The notes beneath the pieces are model-generated. The model searched no databases, had not been told where the DNA came from, and was given only the letters and a program-made list of their open reading frames with translations. The position numbers were made by a program, and so were the translations under genes. From positions 496,001-560,000 of the forward strand of contig NZ_JBGGWA010000004.1 in assembly GCF_041321145.1 (NCBI RefSeq): DNA of 64,000 bases, read 5' to 3'. Below, in pieces: positions 17,559 through 26,097 of this stretch (position 1 is the first letter of the stretch; each line of letters begins with the position of its first letter). This DNA comes from Paraburkholderia sp041321145 (lineage in GTDB: Bacteria > Pseudomonadota > Gammaproteobacteria > Burkholderiales > Burkholderiaceae).

Positions 17559-17980
17559 TTCGCTGCTCCTTGTTTCACAACCGGCATACCGGCCTTCTGC
17601 CAGGCGTCGACCCCGCCTTCGAGAACATGGACTTCGGCGAATCCGGCATCTTGCACGATACGCGCAGCCTTGTTCGACTGCTGGCCGGTCTGGCATACCA
17701 GCAGCACCGGGTTGTTCTTGTTCTTCACGAGTTGCGCGACTTTCGCCTGCAATTCTGCAAATTCAAGGTGCCGCGCCGCGGGCAAATGGCCCTTGGCAAA
17801 GTCGGCGGACGGACGCAGATCGATGACCGCCGCATTGCGCCGGTTGATCAGTTGGGTCGCCGCAGCGGCCGACAGGCCCCCGCGGCCACGCCGGCTGATC
17901 GTAGGCCACAGCAGCAACCCACCGGAAATGAGGACGATTGCGATCAGTACAAGGTTTGTGTAATCAGTGAAAAACTTCAC
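17555..17980 (-). CDS. Membrane-anchored rhodanese-domain protein
   Basis: 141 residues from a GTG at 17980. One N-terminal transmembrane helix (about 8-25) is followed by a rhodanese domain (DLRPSADFAKGHLPAARHLEF) with the catalytic Cys in LLVCQTGQQSNKAA. The ATG at 18028 in the same frame was rejected because it lies inside the TATAAT box of the promoter. Function in sulfur transfer is presumed. It heads the grxC-secB-gpsA operon. Confidence 0.9.
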   Translation of the reverse strand: MKFFTDYTNLVLIAIVLISGGLLLWPTISRRGRGGLSAAAATQLINRRNAAVIDLRPSADFAKGHLPAARHLEFAELQAKVAQLVKNKNNPVLLVCQTGQQSNKAARIVQDAGFAEVHVLEGGVDAWQKAGMPVVKQGAAK

Positions 17981-18026
17981 GGAAAATCCGCCGAAAAAGA
18001 GAGAAATCGAAAAGGGCAATCCACCC

Positions 18027-18032
18027 ATTATA
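18027..18032 (-). promoter_or_regulatory. -10 element of the rhodanese-grxC-secB-gpsA operon
   Basis: A perfect TATAAT in an AT-rich patch 47 bases before the GTG start; no good -35 is seen 16-18 bases upstream. It faces away from the gpmA promoter region and decides the rhodanese start. Confidence 0.5.
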
Positions 18033-18117
18033 AAATAACCGTCTGACGCGATGGCGACGCTCCTCCAGAGGACCCTCGCAACGCTTTACCGCTTCCTTAC
18101 TACCGACCGGCAATCTC

Positions 18118-18864
18118 ATGTACAAACTCGTTCTCATCCGCCACGGCGAATCGACGTGGAACAAGGAAAACCGCTTCACAGGCTGGGTCGACGTCGACCT
18201 GACCGAGCAGGGCAATCGTGAAGCGCAGCAGGCGGGCGTGCTGCTGAAGGAATCGGGCTACACGTTCGATATCGCCTACACGTCGGTGCTCAAGCGCGCG
18301 ATCCGTACCTTGTGGCACGTGCAGGATCAGATGGATCTGATGTATCTGCCGGTGGTGCATTCGTGGCGCCTGAACGAACGCCATTACGGCGCGCTGTCGG
18401 GGCTGAACAAGGCGGAAACCGCCGCCAGGTTCGGCGACGAACAGGTTCTGGTCTGGCGCCGCAGCTACGACACGCCGCCGCCGGCGCTGGAGCCGACGGA
18501 CGAGCGCGCGCCCTATGACGATCCGCGCTACGCCAAGGTGCCGCGCGAGCAATTGCCGCTCACCGAGTGCCTGAAAGACACCGTCGCGCGCGTTTTACCT
18601 TTGTGGAACGAGTCGATTGCGCCGGCCATCAAGTCGGGCCGCAAGGTCGTGATCGCCGCGCACGGCAACTCGATCCGCGCCATGGTGAAGTACCTCGACA
18701 ATATATCGGACAACGACATCGTCGGCCTGAATATCCCGAACGGCGTGCCGCTCGTCTATGAGCTCGACGACAACCTGAAACCGGTCAAGCACTACTATCT
18801 GGGCGACCAGGACGCGATTGCGAAGGCGCAAGCCGCTGTCGCCAGGCAAGGCAAGGCGGGCTGA
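18118..18864 (+). CDS. gpmA: 2,3-bisphosphoglycerate-dependent phosphoglycerate mutase
   Basis: 248 residues, the standard length. The phosphohistidine motif is LIRHGESTWNKENRFTGWVDVDL, with the second catalytic His in AAHGNSIRAMVKYL and the LNERHYGALSGLNK loop. It interconverts 3- and 2-phosphoglycerate in glycolysis and gluconeogenesis. Divergent from the rhodanese operon with a 137-base gap. Confidence 0.97.
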   Translation: MYKLVLIRHGESTWNKENRFTGWVDVDLTEQGNREAQQAGVLLKESGYTFDIAYTSVLKRAIRTLWHVQDQMDLMYLPVVHSWRLNERHYGALSGLNKAETAARFGDEQVLVWRRSYDTPPPALEPTDERAPYDDPRYAKVPREQLPLTECLKDTVARVLPLWNESIAPAIKSGRKVVIAAHGNSIRAMVKYLDNISDNDIVGLNIPNGVPLVYELDDNLKPVKHYYLGDQDAIAKAQAAVARQGKAG

Positions 18865-19175
18865 TTCCGTCACCCGCCGCCGGTCACAGCCCGGCGGTGA
18901 AAAATGCAGCGGGGAGCGGCAAACGGGCGCGCTGACCGGCAAGACGTACCGGCCCTCGCCGCCCCCGCATCGCTTCATTCGGCTGCTCTCGTTCACATCC
19001 GCCTGTTACCGCACATTACTTCAGCACCGCGGCGCCGATCTCACGAACCAGGACCGGCCCGTGCTGTCGAATGACGATTGCCTGCGCCGCGCCCTGACTG
19101 GGCAGGTGTGCAGTTATACTTGTCCGTCCCCATCTCTATCGACGCTGCCACGCGCTTCCGACCGCAACAGACTCT
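18865..19175 (+). promoter_or_regulatory. Intergenic region with candidate ctpA promoter
   Basis: Just after gpmA a GC-rich hairpin (CCGCCGG...CCCGGCGG) without a T-run may end that transcript. Further on, CTGACT (19094-19099) and TATACT (19115-19120) with a short 15-base spacer are a candidate promoter for the S41 protease about 55 bases downstream. No gene is visible in between. Confidence 0.4.
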
Positions 19176-20759
19176 ATGCGAAAGAACCTGAAAAATATCG
19201 GCCTGATTGCCGCGGGCCTTGCTACCGGCGTATTTGCCACCCTGCAACTTTCCGCCTCGGCCCAGCAACCCGCCGGCGCCAGCTCAAGCACCGCTGCACC
19301 GCTGCCGCTGGACCAGCTCAGGCTCTTTGCCGAGGTCTTCGGGCAAATCAAGCATGAGTACGTCGAACCGGTCGACGACAAAAAGCTGCTTACCGCCGCG
19401 ATCAAGGGCATGGTGTCGAGCCTCGACCCGCACTCGTCCTACCTCGACAAGACCGATTACGAAGAACTGCAGGAGCAGACCAAGGGTCGCTTCGCGGGTC
19501 TCGGCATCGAGATTTCGTCTGAAGACGGCCTGATCAAGGTGATCTCCCCGATCGAAGACACCCCGGCGTTCCGCGCCGGCATCCGTCCGGGCGACCTGAT
19601 TACCCGCATCAACGACAAACCCGTGCGCGGCATGACGCTCGATCAAGCTGTCAAGCAGATGCGCGGCGAACCGGGCACCAAGGTCACGTTGACCATCTTC
19701 CGCAAGACCGACGACCGCACGTTCCCGCTCACGGTGACGCGCGCAATCATCAAGGTCCAGTCGGTCAAGATGAAGATCCTCGCGCCGGGTTACGCGTATG
19801 TCCGTATCACCAGCTTCCAGGAACGCACCACGCCTGATCTGGCCGCCAAGCTGCAAGACATCGCACGTCAGCAGCCGAATCTGAAGGGTCTCGTGCTCGA
19901 CCTGCGCAATAACGGCGGCGGTCTGCTGCAAAGCGCGGTCGGCGTCGCGGGCGCGTTCCTGCCGCCGAACTCGGTAGTGGTGTCGACCAACGGTCAGATC
20001 CCGGATTCGAAGCAGGTCTACCGCGATACGTACGATAACTATCGCCTCCAATCCTTCGACAGCGATCCGCTGAAGGACGAAGCACCGATCTTCAAGACCG
20101 TGCCGATGATCGTGCTGACCAACGCCTACTCGGCTTCGGCTTCGGAAATCGTCGCGGGCGCGCTGCAGGATCAGCATCGTGCGCTGATCGTCGGCAAGAC
20201 CACATTCGGCAAGGGCTCGGTGCAAACCGTCCGGCCAATGACGGCCGACACCGCACTGCGTCTGACCACGGCGTATTACTACACGCCGAGCGGCCGTTCG
20301 ATCCAGAATAAGGGCATCCGTCCTGACATCGCGGTCGATCAATACGCGGAAGGCGATCCAGACGACGCACTCGTGACCCGCGAAGTCGACTACTCGAACC
20401 ACCTTGCGAACACGCAGGATCCGAACGAGAAGAAGGAAGCGGAACAGCGCGAACAGGAGCGCATGGACCAATTGCGCCAGCTTGAAGAGCAGAACGACAA
20501 GAAAACGCCGGAACAGCGTCAGAAGGATCGTGAGCGCAAGCCGGTGGAATTCGGTTCGACCGACGACTACATGCTGCAACAGGCTTTGAACAAGCTGGAA
20601 GGTAAGCCGGTTCAGGAATCGAAGTCGCTGACCGAGCGGCGTCTGGCGCAGAACAAGCCGGCAACGTCGGCATCCGCGCCGGTCGCGGTGAAGCCGACGC
20701 AACCGGTACCGGGCGCGTCCGGGCCGGCTCCGGCCTCGGCACCCGCTCCGGCCAAGTAA
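19176..20759 (+). CDS. ctpA: S41-family C-terminal processing protease
   Basis: 527 residues. A signal peptide (MRKNLKNIGLIAAGLATGVF, cleaved near ASAQ) directs it to the periplasm. A helical N-terminal part with SSLDPHSSYLDK is followed by a PDZ domain (RFAGLGIEISSEDG...GIRPGDLITRINDKPV) and the S41 core. The core has the catalytic Ser in NAYSASASEIVAGALQD and the Lys in TFGKGSVQT. The last ~110 residues are a charged, coiled-coil-like stretch and a Pro/Ala-rich tail absent from minimal CtpA proteins. It trims periplasmic or lipoprotein substrates, often cell-wall hydrolases. Followed by moeB. Confidence 0.95.
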   Translation: MRKNLKNIGLIAAGLATGVFATLQLSASAQQPAGASSSTAAPLPLDQLRLFAEVFGQIKHEYVEPVDDKKLLTAAIKGMVSSLDPHSSYLDKTDYEELQEQTKGRFAGLGIEISSEDGLIKVISPIEDTPAFRAGIRPGDLITRINDKPVRGMTLDQAVKQMRGEPGTKVTLTIFRKTDDRTFPLTVTRAIIKVQSVKMKILAPGYAYVRITSFQERTTPDLAAKLQDIARQQPNLKGLVLDLRNNGGGLLQSAVGVAGAFLPPNSVVVSTNGQIPDSKQVYRDTYDNYRLQSFDSDPLKDEAPIFKTVPMIVLTNAYSASASEIVAGALQDQHRALIVGKTTFGKGSVQTVRPMTADTALRLTTAYYYTPSGRSIQNKGIRPDIAVDQYAEGDPDDALVTREVDYSNHLANTQDPNEKKEAEQREQERMDQLRQLEEQNDKKTPEQRQKDRERKPVEFGSTDDYMLQQALNKLEGKPVQESKSLTERRLAQNKPATSASAPVAVKPTQPVPGASGPAPASAPAPAK

Positions 20760-20937
20760 GCAGCAAACCCGGCGTGTCTTCGCAGCAGTCTCGGGCTGCG
20801 AAGACACGTTGCAATACCCCGCATCCAGCACCCCGCAGCACACCCGCTACCCGCGCGATTAAAATAACCACAATGAACGCGCGCGTTGCAGGCCATCAGT
20901 CCTGCATCTCATTGCGCGACACTCCACGCGCCCCGCC

Positions 20938-21696
20938 ATGAATGACGATCAACTCCTCCGCTATTCCCGCCACATCCTCGTCGACGAAATCGGCATCGAG
21001 GCGCAGCAGCGTTTTATCGACGCGCACGCGATCGTCGTCGGCGCGGGCGGCCTAGGTTCGCCTGCTGCGATGTATCTCGCTGCGGCAGGCGTGGGCCGCT
21101 TGACGCTAGTCGATGCCGATACGGTTGATCTGACCAATCTGCAGCGGCAGATTCTGCATGTGACTGCCTCGGTGGGTCGCAAGAAGGTGGAGTCCGGGCG
21201 CGACGCCATCGCCCGGATCAACCCCGAGGTAGTGGTCAACGCCGTGGCCGAACGCGTCGACGATGGGTGGCTCGATCGCGAGGTGCCGCACGCCACCGTC
21301 GTGCTTGATTGCACCGATAACTTCGCCACACGCCACGCGATCAACCGTGCCTGCGTGCAACATGGCGTGCCGCTAGTGTCGGGCGCGGCCTTGCGCTTCG
21401 ACGGCCAGATCAGCACGTTCGATTTCCGCGACGAAGCGTCCCCCTGCTACGCCTGCGTGTTTCCGGAAGACCAGCCGTTCGAGGAAGTCGCGTGCTCCAC
21501 GATGGGCGTGTTCGCGCCCACGGTCGGCATCATCGGTTCGATGCAGGCCGCCGAGGCGCTCAAAGTGATCGGGGAAATCGGCACGCCGCTGGTGGGCCGC
21601 CTGACCATGCTCGATTCGCTGCGGATGGAATGGAACACGATGCGCATTGCGCGTCAGCCGGATTGCCCGGTGTGCGGGCAACGGCATCGGGCCTGA
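20938..21696 (+). CDS. moeB: HesA/MoeB/ThiF-family adenylyltransferase
   Basis: 252 residues. N-terminal LLRYSRHILVDEIGIEAQQRF, ATP-binding GAGGLGSPAAMYLAAAGVG, LTLVDADTVDLTNLQRQIL, and the probable catalytic Cys in VACSTMGVFAPTVGI. Zinc cysteines CYAC and CPVC are present. It adenylates the C-terminal glycine of a ubiquitin-like sulfur carrier (MoaD or ThiS). Without neighbours from either pathway, MoeB and ThiF cannot be told apart; MoeB is the usual name. Confidence 0.9.
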   Translation: MNDDQLLRYSRHILVDEIGIEAQQRFIDAHAIVVGAGGLGSPAAMYLAAAGVGRLTLVDADTVDLTNLQRQILHVTASVGRKKVESGRDAIARINPEVVVNAVAERVDDGWLDREVPHATVVLDCTDNFATRHAINRACVQHGVPLVSGAALRFDGQISTFDFRDEASPCYACVFPEDQPFEEVACSTMGVFAPTVGIIGSMQAAEALKVIGEIGTPLVGRLTMLDSLRMEWNTMRIARQPDCPVCGQRHRA

Positions 21697-21710
21697 ACAT
21701 ACAGGACGCT

Positions 21711-21748
21711 GAATGAGAAACGCCGCACATGTGCGGCGTTTCTCATTC
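21711..21748. terminator. Perfect-palindrome bidirectional terminator
   Basis: A 38-base perfect inverted repeat centred on CACATGTG, with GAATGAGAAA on the left and TTTCTCATTC on the right. It sits between the convergent moeB and ptsI genes and can terminate both. Confidence 0.85.
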
Positions 21749-21770
21749 GAACCCCACTGCAGTTTCAATT

Positions 21771-23519
21771 TCAGGCCAACGCCACCCGCTTGAGCGCCGC
21801 CTGCACTTCTTCCGGCTCGAACGAAGCCAGCACATCGGCCACCGGCTTCTCGAGTGTCTTCAGATGCGAGCGCAGCACTTCCTGCTTGACCACCAGCAAC
21901 TGGCTCGGATGCATCGAAAACTCAGTCAGCCCCATGCCGAGCAACAGACGCGTCAACGCCGGATCGCCAGCCATTTCACCGCACACCGACACCGGCACAC
22001 CCGCGCGCTTCGCCTCGCGCAGCGTGAAAGCGATCAGATGCAGCACCGCCGGATGCAGCGGGTCGTACAGATGCGCGACCGCGTTATCCGCGCGATCGAT
22101 AGCCAGCGTGTACTGAATCAGATCGTTGGTGCCGATCGACAGGAAATCGAGCCGCTTCAAAAACAATGGCAACGCGATCGCGGCGGCCGGAATCTCGATC
22201 ATCGCGCCGACTTGTACGTTCAGATCGTAGGCGATACCGGCATCGTCCAGCTGGCGCTTGGCTTCGCGAATCAAATCCAGTGTCTGGTCGATTTCCTGCG
22301 CGTGCGCGAGCATCGGAATCAGAATCTTCACGGTGCCGAACGCCGATGCGCGCAGAATCGCCCGCAACTGCGTCAGGAACATCTGCGGCTCGGAGAGGCT
22401 CCAGCGAATCGCTCTGAGCCCCAAGGCGGGATTTGCGGCGGTTTCGTAACCGTCGCCCCCGCCCATCGAATCGAGCGGCTTGTCGGCGCCCACGTCGATC
22501 GTGCGGATCGTCACCGGCAAACCGTTCATCAACTCGACCGCACGACGGTAGGCCGCAAACTGCTCTTCCTCTTCCGGCAGGCGGTGCTTGTGATTCATGA
22601 ACAGAAACTCGGTGCGAAACAGGCCCACGCCGGTTGCACCCGAATCGACCGCGCCGCGCGCGTCGTCCGGTAACTCGATGTTCGCCCACAGTTCAATGCG
22701 TGTGCCGCACAGCGTCTGCGTCGGCGAAAACTTCAGCCGCTGCAGCTTGCGCTGTTCCAGCGCCTTTTCGCTTTGACGGTATGAATACTCTTCCAGCACG
22801 ATCGGCGCGGGATCGACGATCACAATGCCGTGATCGCCGTCGACAATGATCAGGTCGTCCTGCCGGATCAGCGCGCTCGCATGCTGCACGCCGACCGCGG
22901 CGGGAATACCAAGACTGCGCGCGACAATCGCCGTATGCGAAGTCCGGCCGCCGAGATCCGTGACGAAGCCCTGAAACGTTTGCGTTTTGAACTGCATCAT
23001 GTCGGCCGGCGCGATATCGTGCGCAACCACGATCATTTCGTCGCAAGCGCCGTGCACGCCGCCCCCCAACGCCACCGAGGCGCCGGCAAGCGCCTTGAGC
23101 ACGCGCTCCACCACCTGCTCGATGTCGGCTTTGCGCTCGCGCAAGTATTCGTCTTCGATGTCGTCGAAGTGGCGTGACAAGCGTTCGAGTTGTTCGGTCA
23201 GCGCCCACTCGACGTTGTAGCGGCGCGTGCGGATCAGGTCGATCGTTTCCTGCACGAGCATCGCGTCGTTCAGGATCATTGAATGAACATTGATGAACGC
23301 GCCCATTTCGCTGGGCGCGTCTGCCGCGAGATCGGCGCGCAACGCGTCGAGTTCATGATGCACACGTTGCTGGGCCGTGCGAAAACGCTCGATCTCGCTC
23401 TCGATCTGGGCGGGTTCGATCAGATAGTGGTCTACGTCAAGTGCAGCCGGGGCGATCAGATAAGCCCGCCCGATGGCGATACCGCGTGACACGGGAATTC
23501 CATGCAGCGTGAAGGACAC
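21771..23519 (-). CDS. ptsI: PTS enzyme I (phosphoenolpyruvate-protein phosphotransferase)
   Basis: 582 residues from a GTG at 23519; the AGGAGG site lies five bases before it, while a GTG at 23525 would overlap that site. The active-site His is in GGRTSHTAIVARSLGIPA, with the PEP-binding motif GATGVGLFRTEFLFMNH and catalytic Cys loop PVSVCGEMAGDP. It transfers phosphate from PEP to HPr. Together with ptsH and an EIIA, but no EIIB/EIIC, it forms a regulatory PTS. Unusually it has its own promoter and a terminator separates it from ptsH. Confidence 0.97.
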   Translation of the reverse strand: MSFTLHGIPVSRGIAIGRAYLIAPAALDVDHYLIEPAQIESEIERFRTAQQRVHHELDALRADLAADAPSEMGAFINVHSMILNDAMLVQETIDLIRTRRYNVEWALTEQLERLSRHFDDIEDEYLRERKADIEQVVERVLKALAGASVALGGGVHGACDEMIVVAHDIAPADMMQFKTQTFQGFVTDLGGRTSHTAIVARSLGIPAAVGVQHASALIRQDDLIIVDGDHGIVIVDPAPIVLEEYSYRQSEKALEQRKLQRLKFSPTQTLCGTRIELWANIELPDDARGAVDSGATGVGLFRTEFLFMNHKHRLPEEEEQFAAYRRAVELMNGLPVTIRTIDVGADKPLDSMGGGDGYETAANPALGLRAIRWSLSEPQMFLTQLRAILRASAFGTVKILIPMLAHAQEIDQTLDLIREAKRQLDDAGIAYDLNVQVGAMIEIPAAAIALPLFLKRLDFLSIGTNDLIQYTLAIDRADNAVAHLYDPLHPAVLHLIAFTLREAKRAGVPVSVCGEMAGDPALTRLLLGMGLTEFSMHPSQLLVVKQEVLRSHLKTLEKPVADVLASFEPEEVQAALKRVALA

Positions 23520-23584
23520 GCGCACCTCCTCTAGTTGTGTGATGCCGCGGCAAACCGCTGCAATGCTCTCAGACTGTCATCGTC

Positions 23585-23590
23585 ATTATA
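23585..23590 (-). promoter_or_regulatory. -10 element upstream of ptsI
   Basis: A perfect TATAAT on the minus strand 66 bases before the ptsI start; no strong -35 is visible at standard spacing. It supports separate transcription of ptsI. Confidence 0.45.
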
Positions 23591-23758
23591 AATTCCGCGC
23601 CCTTTGCAGGTATGCCAAGGCTGTGTGCAGCGCAGCACGAATTACCGCAAGCGACCACGACACTGCACCTTCAATGAGCTTGCAGAGCCGTCCACGCACT
23701 GCCGGACCCGCCGGCTCCTGCCCTCTCCCCGCCGCTCATGCTCCAATTGTCACGCGCT

Positions 23759-23787
23759 AAAAAAATGCCGCGGACAGCCGCGGCATT
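23759..23787 (-). terminator. Intrinsic terminator after ptsH
   Basis: Arms AATGCCGCGG (23764-23773) / CCGCGGCATT (23778-23787) with a 4-base loop, followed on the minus strand by seven T. It starts about 30 bases after the ptsH stop and lies between ptsH and ptsI. Confidence 0.85.
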
Positions 23788-23815
23788 GTGCTTCAAACAA
23801 AGTCAGCGCGCGACT

Positions 23816-24085
23816 TCATTGACCCTCGCCAAATTTATCGGCAATCAGTTTCAATAATGCGTCCATCGCTTCTTTTTCGTCCGCGCCTTCCGTTTCGATC
23901 AGCACCGTGCTGCCGATACCCGCGGCCAGCATCATCACCCCCATGATGCTCTTGGCATTGATACGGCGGCCGTTGCGGCTCATCCAGATTTCCGCCTGGT
24001 AGTTGCCCGCGAGTTGCGTCAACTTGGCCGACGCACGCGCGTGCAGCCCCAGCTTGTTCACGATAGTCGTTTCCTGTTGCAGCAT
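23816..24085 (-). CDS. ptsH: HPr phosphocarrier protein
   Basis: 89 residues from MLQQETTIVNKLGLHARASA. The phosphorylatable His15 and the Ser46 in AKSIMGVMMLAAG are both at canonical positions. It carries phosphate from enzyme I to the EIIA protein encoded 94 bases upstream. The conserved Ser46 site would allow HPr-kinase control if an hprK exists elsewhere. Confidence 0.96.
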   Translation of the reverse strand: MLQQETTIVNKLGLHARASAKLTQLAGNYQAEIWMSRNGRRINAKSIMGVMMLAAGIGSTVLIETEGADEKEAMDALLKLIADKFGEGQ

Positions 24086-24179
24086 GTGATGGTCCGAAGC
24101 GCGGGTAAGTGTTGTAGTGAAAGGTGAAACTGCAACCTGTGGCAAACCGGTTGCAACCGGTCAAAGCCGTTCGATCCGC

Positions 24180-24707
24180 TTACAGCCCGGTCGAGCCGGC
24201 TTTCTGAGTCAGGTCGGCCTCGGGCGGGAGGGCGGGCAAACAGTCGGCGGCAGCGGCAGCGGGCGGCAACGCCGGCAAACAGTCACCGGAATCCGCGGCG
24301 GGAGCGACCGGCGCCGGCGTGGCGGGCCCGATGGCGTGAACGCCCTTGGTGGCGCCCGCGAGCGCTTTGTCGACGAGCGTGTCGAGCGGCGTGGCACGGT
24401 AACAGACCGCGCGCACCAGCATTGGCAGATTGACGCCGCATAGCACGCGTACATTCGGCACCGAAGCGAGCCGCCCGGCGATATTCGCCGGCGTGGCGCC
24501 GAACATATCGGTGAGCACGAGTGCGCCGTTTTCTTCCTTGAGCCGCTCGATTTCCGAATGCGCGAAGGCGACCTGCTGCGCGGGATCGCAATCCGGCGAT
24601 ACGTCGATGACACCGATGCGAGCCGGCAAGCCACCGTAAATGTGCGAAATACAATCGCGCAACGCGGTGGCGAACGGAGCGTGCGCGATGATCAGAATGC
24701 CTGCCAT
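24180..24707 (-). CDS. PTS EIIA component, mannose/fructose family
   Basis: 175 residues from MAGILIIAHAPFATALRD. His9 is the phosphorylation site and LVLTDMFGATPANIAGRL is the family signature. No EIIB or EIIC gene accompanies it, as in betaproteobacterial regulatory PTS sets. After the ~130-residue domain there is a ~40-residue Ala/Pro tail in which DCLPALPP occurs twice. The longer upstream frame was rejected for lack of homology. Confidence 0.92.
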   Translation of the reverse strand: MAGILIIAHAPFATALRDCISHIYGGLPARIGVIDVSPDCDPAQQVAFAHSEIERLKEENGALVLTDMFGATPANIAGRLASVPNVRVLCGVNLPMLVRAVCYRATPLDTLVDKALAGATKGVHAIGPATPAPVAPAADSGDCLPALPPAAAAADCLPALPPEADLTQKAGSTGL

Positions 24708-25039
24708 ATCAGCCTTACTGCAAAAGAACGGCCCCGAACCGTGAACCGGGACGAAGCCCGATTCGCAAGCGCCCCAGACCGGCCGTGGGTCATGAGGGCC
24801 GGAATGCACCATTTGACGAACGGCCCGCAGCGCCTGAAGCCGTTGCAGCACCGCCGGGAAATTGCCCGTTCACAGTCCGCAACCCTTGCCTGCGGCGTCC
24901 GGCAGACGCCATCGATTCGGCTTGGCGCGGGAGAGCGGGCATTGTATCAGGCCCATTTTCGCGCCAAAGCCGGTGTTTCGCTTGATGCGGATTTACTACA
25001 CAGTTTGGGGGCCATGGCGGCCATTCAAGGGCGGCGCTT
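24708..25039 (-). promoter_or_regulatory. Intergenic region with candidate promoter for the EIIA-ptsH genes
   Basis: On the minus strand TTTGGC (24968-24963), a 16-base spacer and TACAAT (24946-24941) form a plausible sigma-70 promoter, about 230 bases before the EIIA start. The 3' end of gshB borders the region. Nothing else recognisable is present. Confidence 0.45.
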
Positions 25040-25996
25040 TTACGCTGCCGCGCGTTCGAGTGCGTCGATGAACATCGCTGCGACGTCGAAGCCCGTCTGA
25101 TCCATGATCTCGCGGAAACACGTCGGGCTCGTCACATTGACTTCGGTGAGCCAATCGCCGATCGCGTCCAGGCCGACCAGCAGCAAGCCGCGCGCGGCGA
25201 GCACCGGCGCGAGCGTGTTGGCGATCTTGCGATCGTGGTCGGTAAGCGGGCGCGCCACGCCCAGACCGCCCGCCGCGAGATTGCCACGCACTTCATTGCC
25301 CTGGGGAATACGCGCGAGCGAAAACGGCACCGCCTGGCCGCCGATCAGCAGGATGCGCTTGTCGCCATCCTTGATGTCCGGGATGAATTTTTGCGCCATT
25401 ACCGAACGCGCGCCGTCGTGGCTCAGCATCTCGATGATCGAGCCGAGATTCATGCCGTCGGCCTTCACGCGGAACACGCCCATGCCACCCATGCCGTCGA
25501 GCGGCTTCAGGATCACGTCGCCATGCTCTTCGTGGAAGGCGCGCAAGCGGGTAGCGTCGCGTGTGACCAGAGTCGGTGTAACGAACTGCGCGAATTCGCC
25601 GATCGCCAGCTTTTCCGAGTGATCGCGAATCGCCTGGGGCTTGTTGAAGATGCGCGCGCCGCCGCGTTCGGCCATTTCCAGCAGCCACGTCGACGTCACG
25701 TATTCCATATCGAACGGCGGGTCTTTACGCATCACGACCGCGTTGAAGCTTTTCAACGAACGCGGCGCGGCCGCCTCGGGTGCGTACCATGTGTCGCGAT
25801 GCAGGTCCGTCACGTCGCCGACGATCGCAAAGCGCTGCACGTTCGCCTCGACGTCGCCGCCCGTCCACGCCAGATGCTTCGGCTCGCACGTGTAGAGCGT
25901 GTGACCGCGGCGCGCGGCTTCGGCCATCATCGCGTAGGTCGAGTCTTTGTAGATCTTGAACTGCGTAAGCGGATCGGCGATGAAAAGAATGTCCAT
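25040..25996 (-). CDS. gshB: Glutathione synthetase
   Basis: 318 residues, matching the ATP-grasp GshB of proteobacteria. N-terminal MDILFIADPLTQFKIYKDST, the ATP-grasp stretch VILKPLDGMGGMGVFRV, MAQKFIPDIKDGDKRILLIGG and the Mg-binding end TEVNVTSPTCFREI are all present. It joins glycine to gamma-glutamylcysteine. It lies about 100 bases downstream of gshA, separated by a strong hairpin. Confidence 0.97.
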   Translation of the reverse strand: MDILFIADPLTQFKIYKDSTYAMMAEAARRGHTLYTCEPKHLAWTGGDVEANVQRFAIVGDVTDLHRDTWYAPEAAAPRSLKSFNAVVMRKDPPFDMEYVTSTWLLEMAERGGARIFNKPQAIRDHSEKLAIGEFAQFVTPTLVTRDATRLRAFHEEHGDVILKPLDGMGGMGVFRVKADGMNLGSIIEMLSHDGARSVMAQKFIPDIKDGDKRILLIGGQAVPFSLARIPQGNEVRGNLAAGGLGVARPLTDHDRKIANTLAPVLAARGLLLVGLDAIGDWLTEVNVTSPTCFREIMDQTGFDVAAMFIDALERAAA

Positions 25997-26050
25997 GGGA
26001 ATTCCGGTGCGCCCTTAGGGCTTGGCTTTGATCGTCAATATAGTCGCTGA

Positions 26051-26083
26051 AAATGACGATGGCGGCACGCATGCCGCCATCGT
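26051..26083 (-). terminator. Terminator-like hairpin between gshA and gshB
   Basis: Perfect 12-base arms ACGATGGCGGCA (26056-26067) / TGCCGCCATCGT (26072-26083) with a 4-base loop, followed on the minus strand by CATTTTC. It begins 15 bases after the gshA stop, so it should reduce read-through into gshB. Confidence 0.75.
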
Positions 26084-26097
26084 CCACCTCGCGTGGC

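Noticed and set aside
17981..18028. ATG start for the rhodanese protein
   Set aside because: Falls on the TATAAT promoter box; the GTG at 17980 is used instead.
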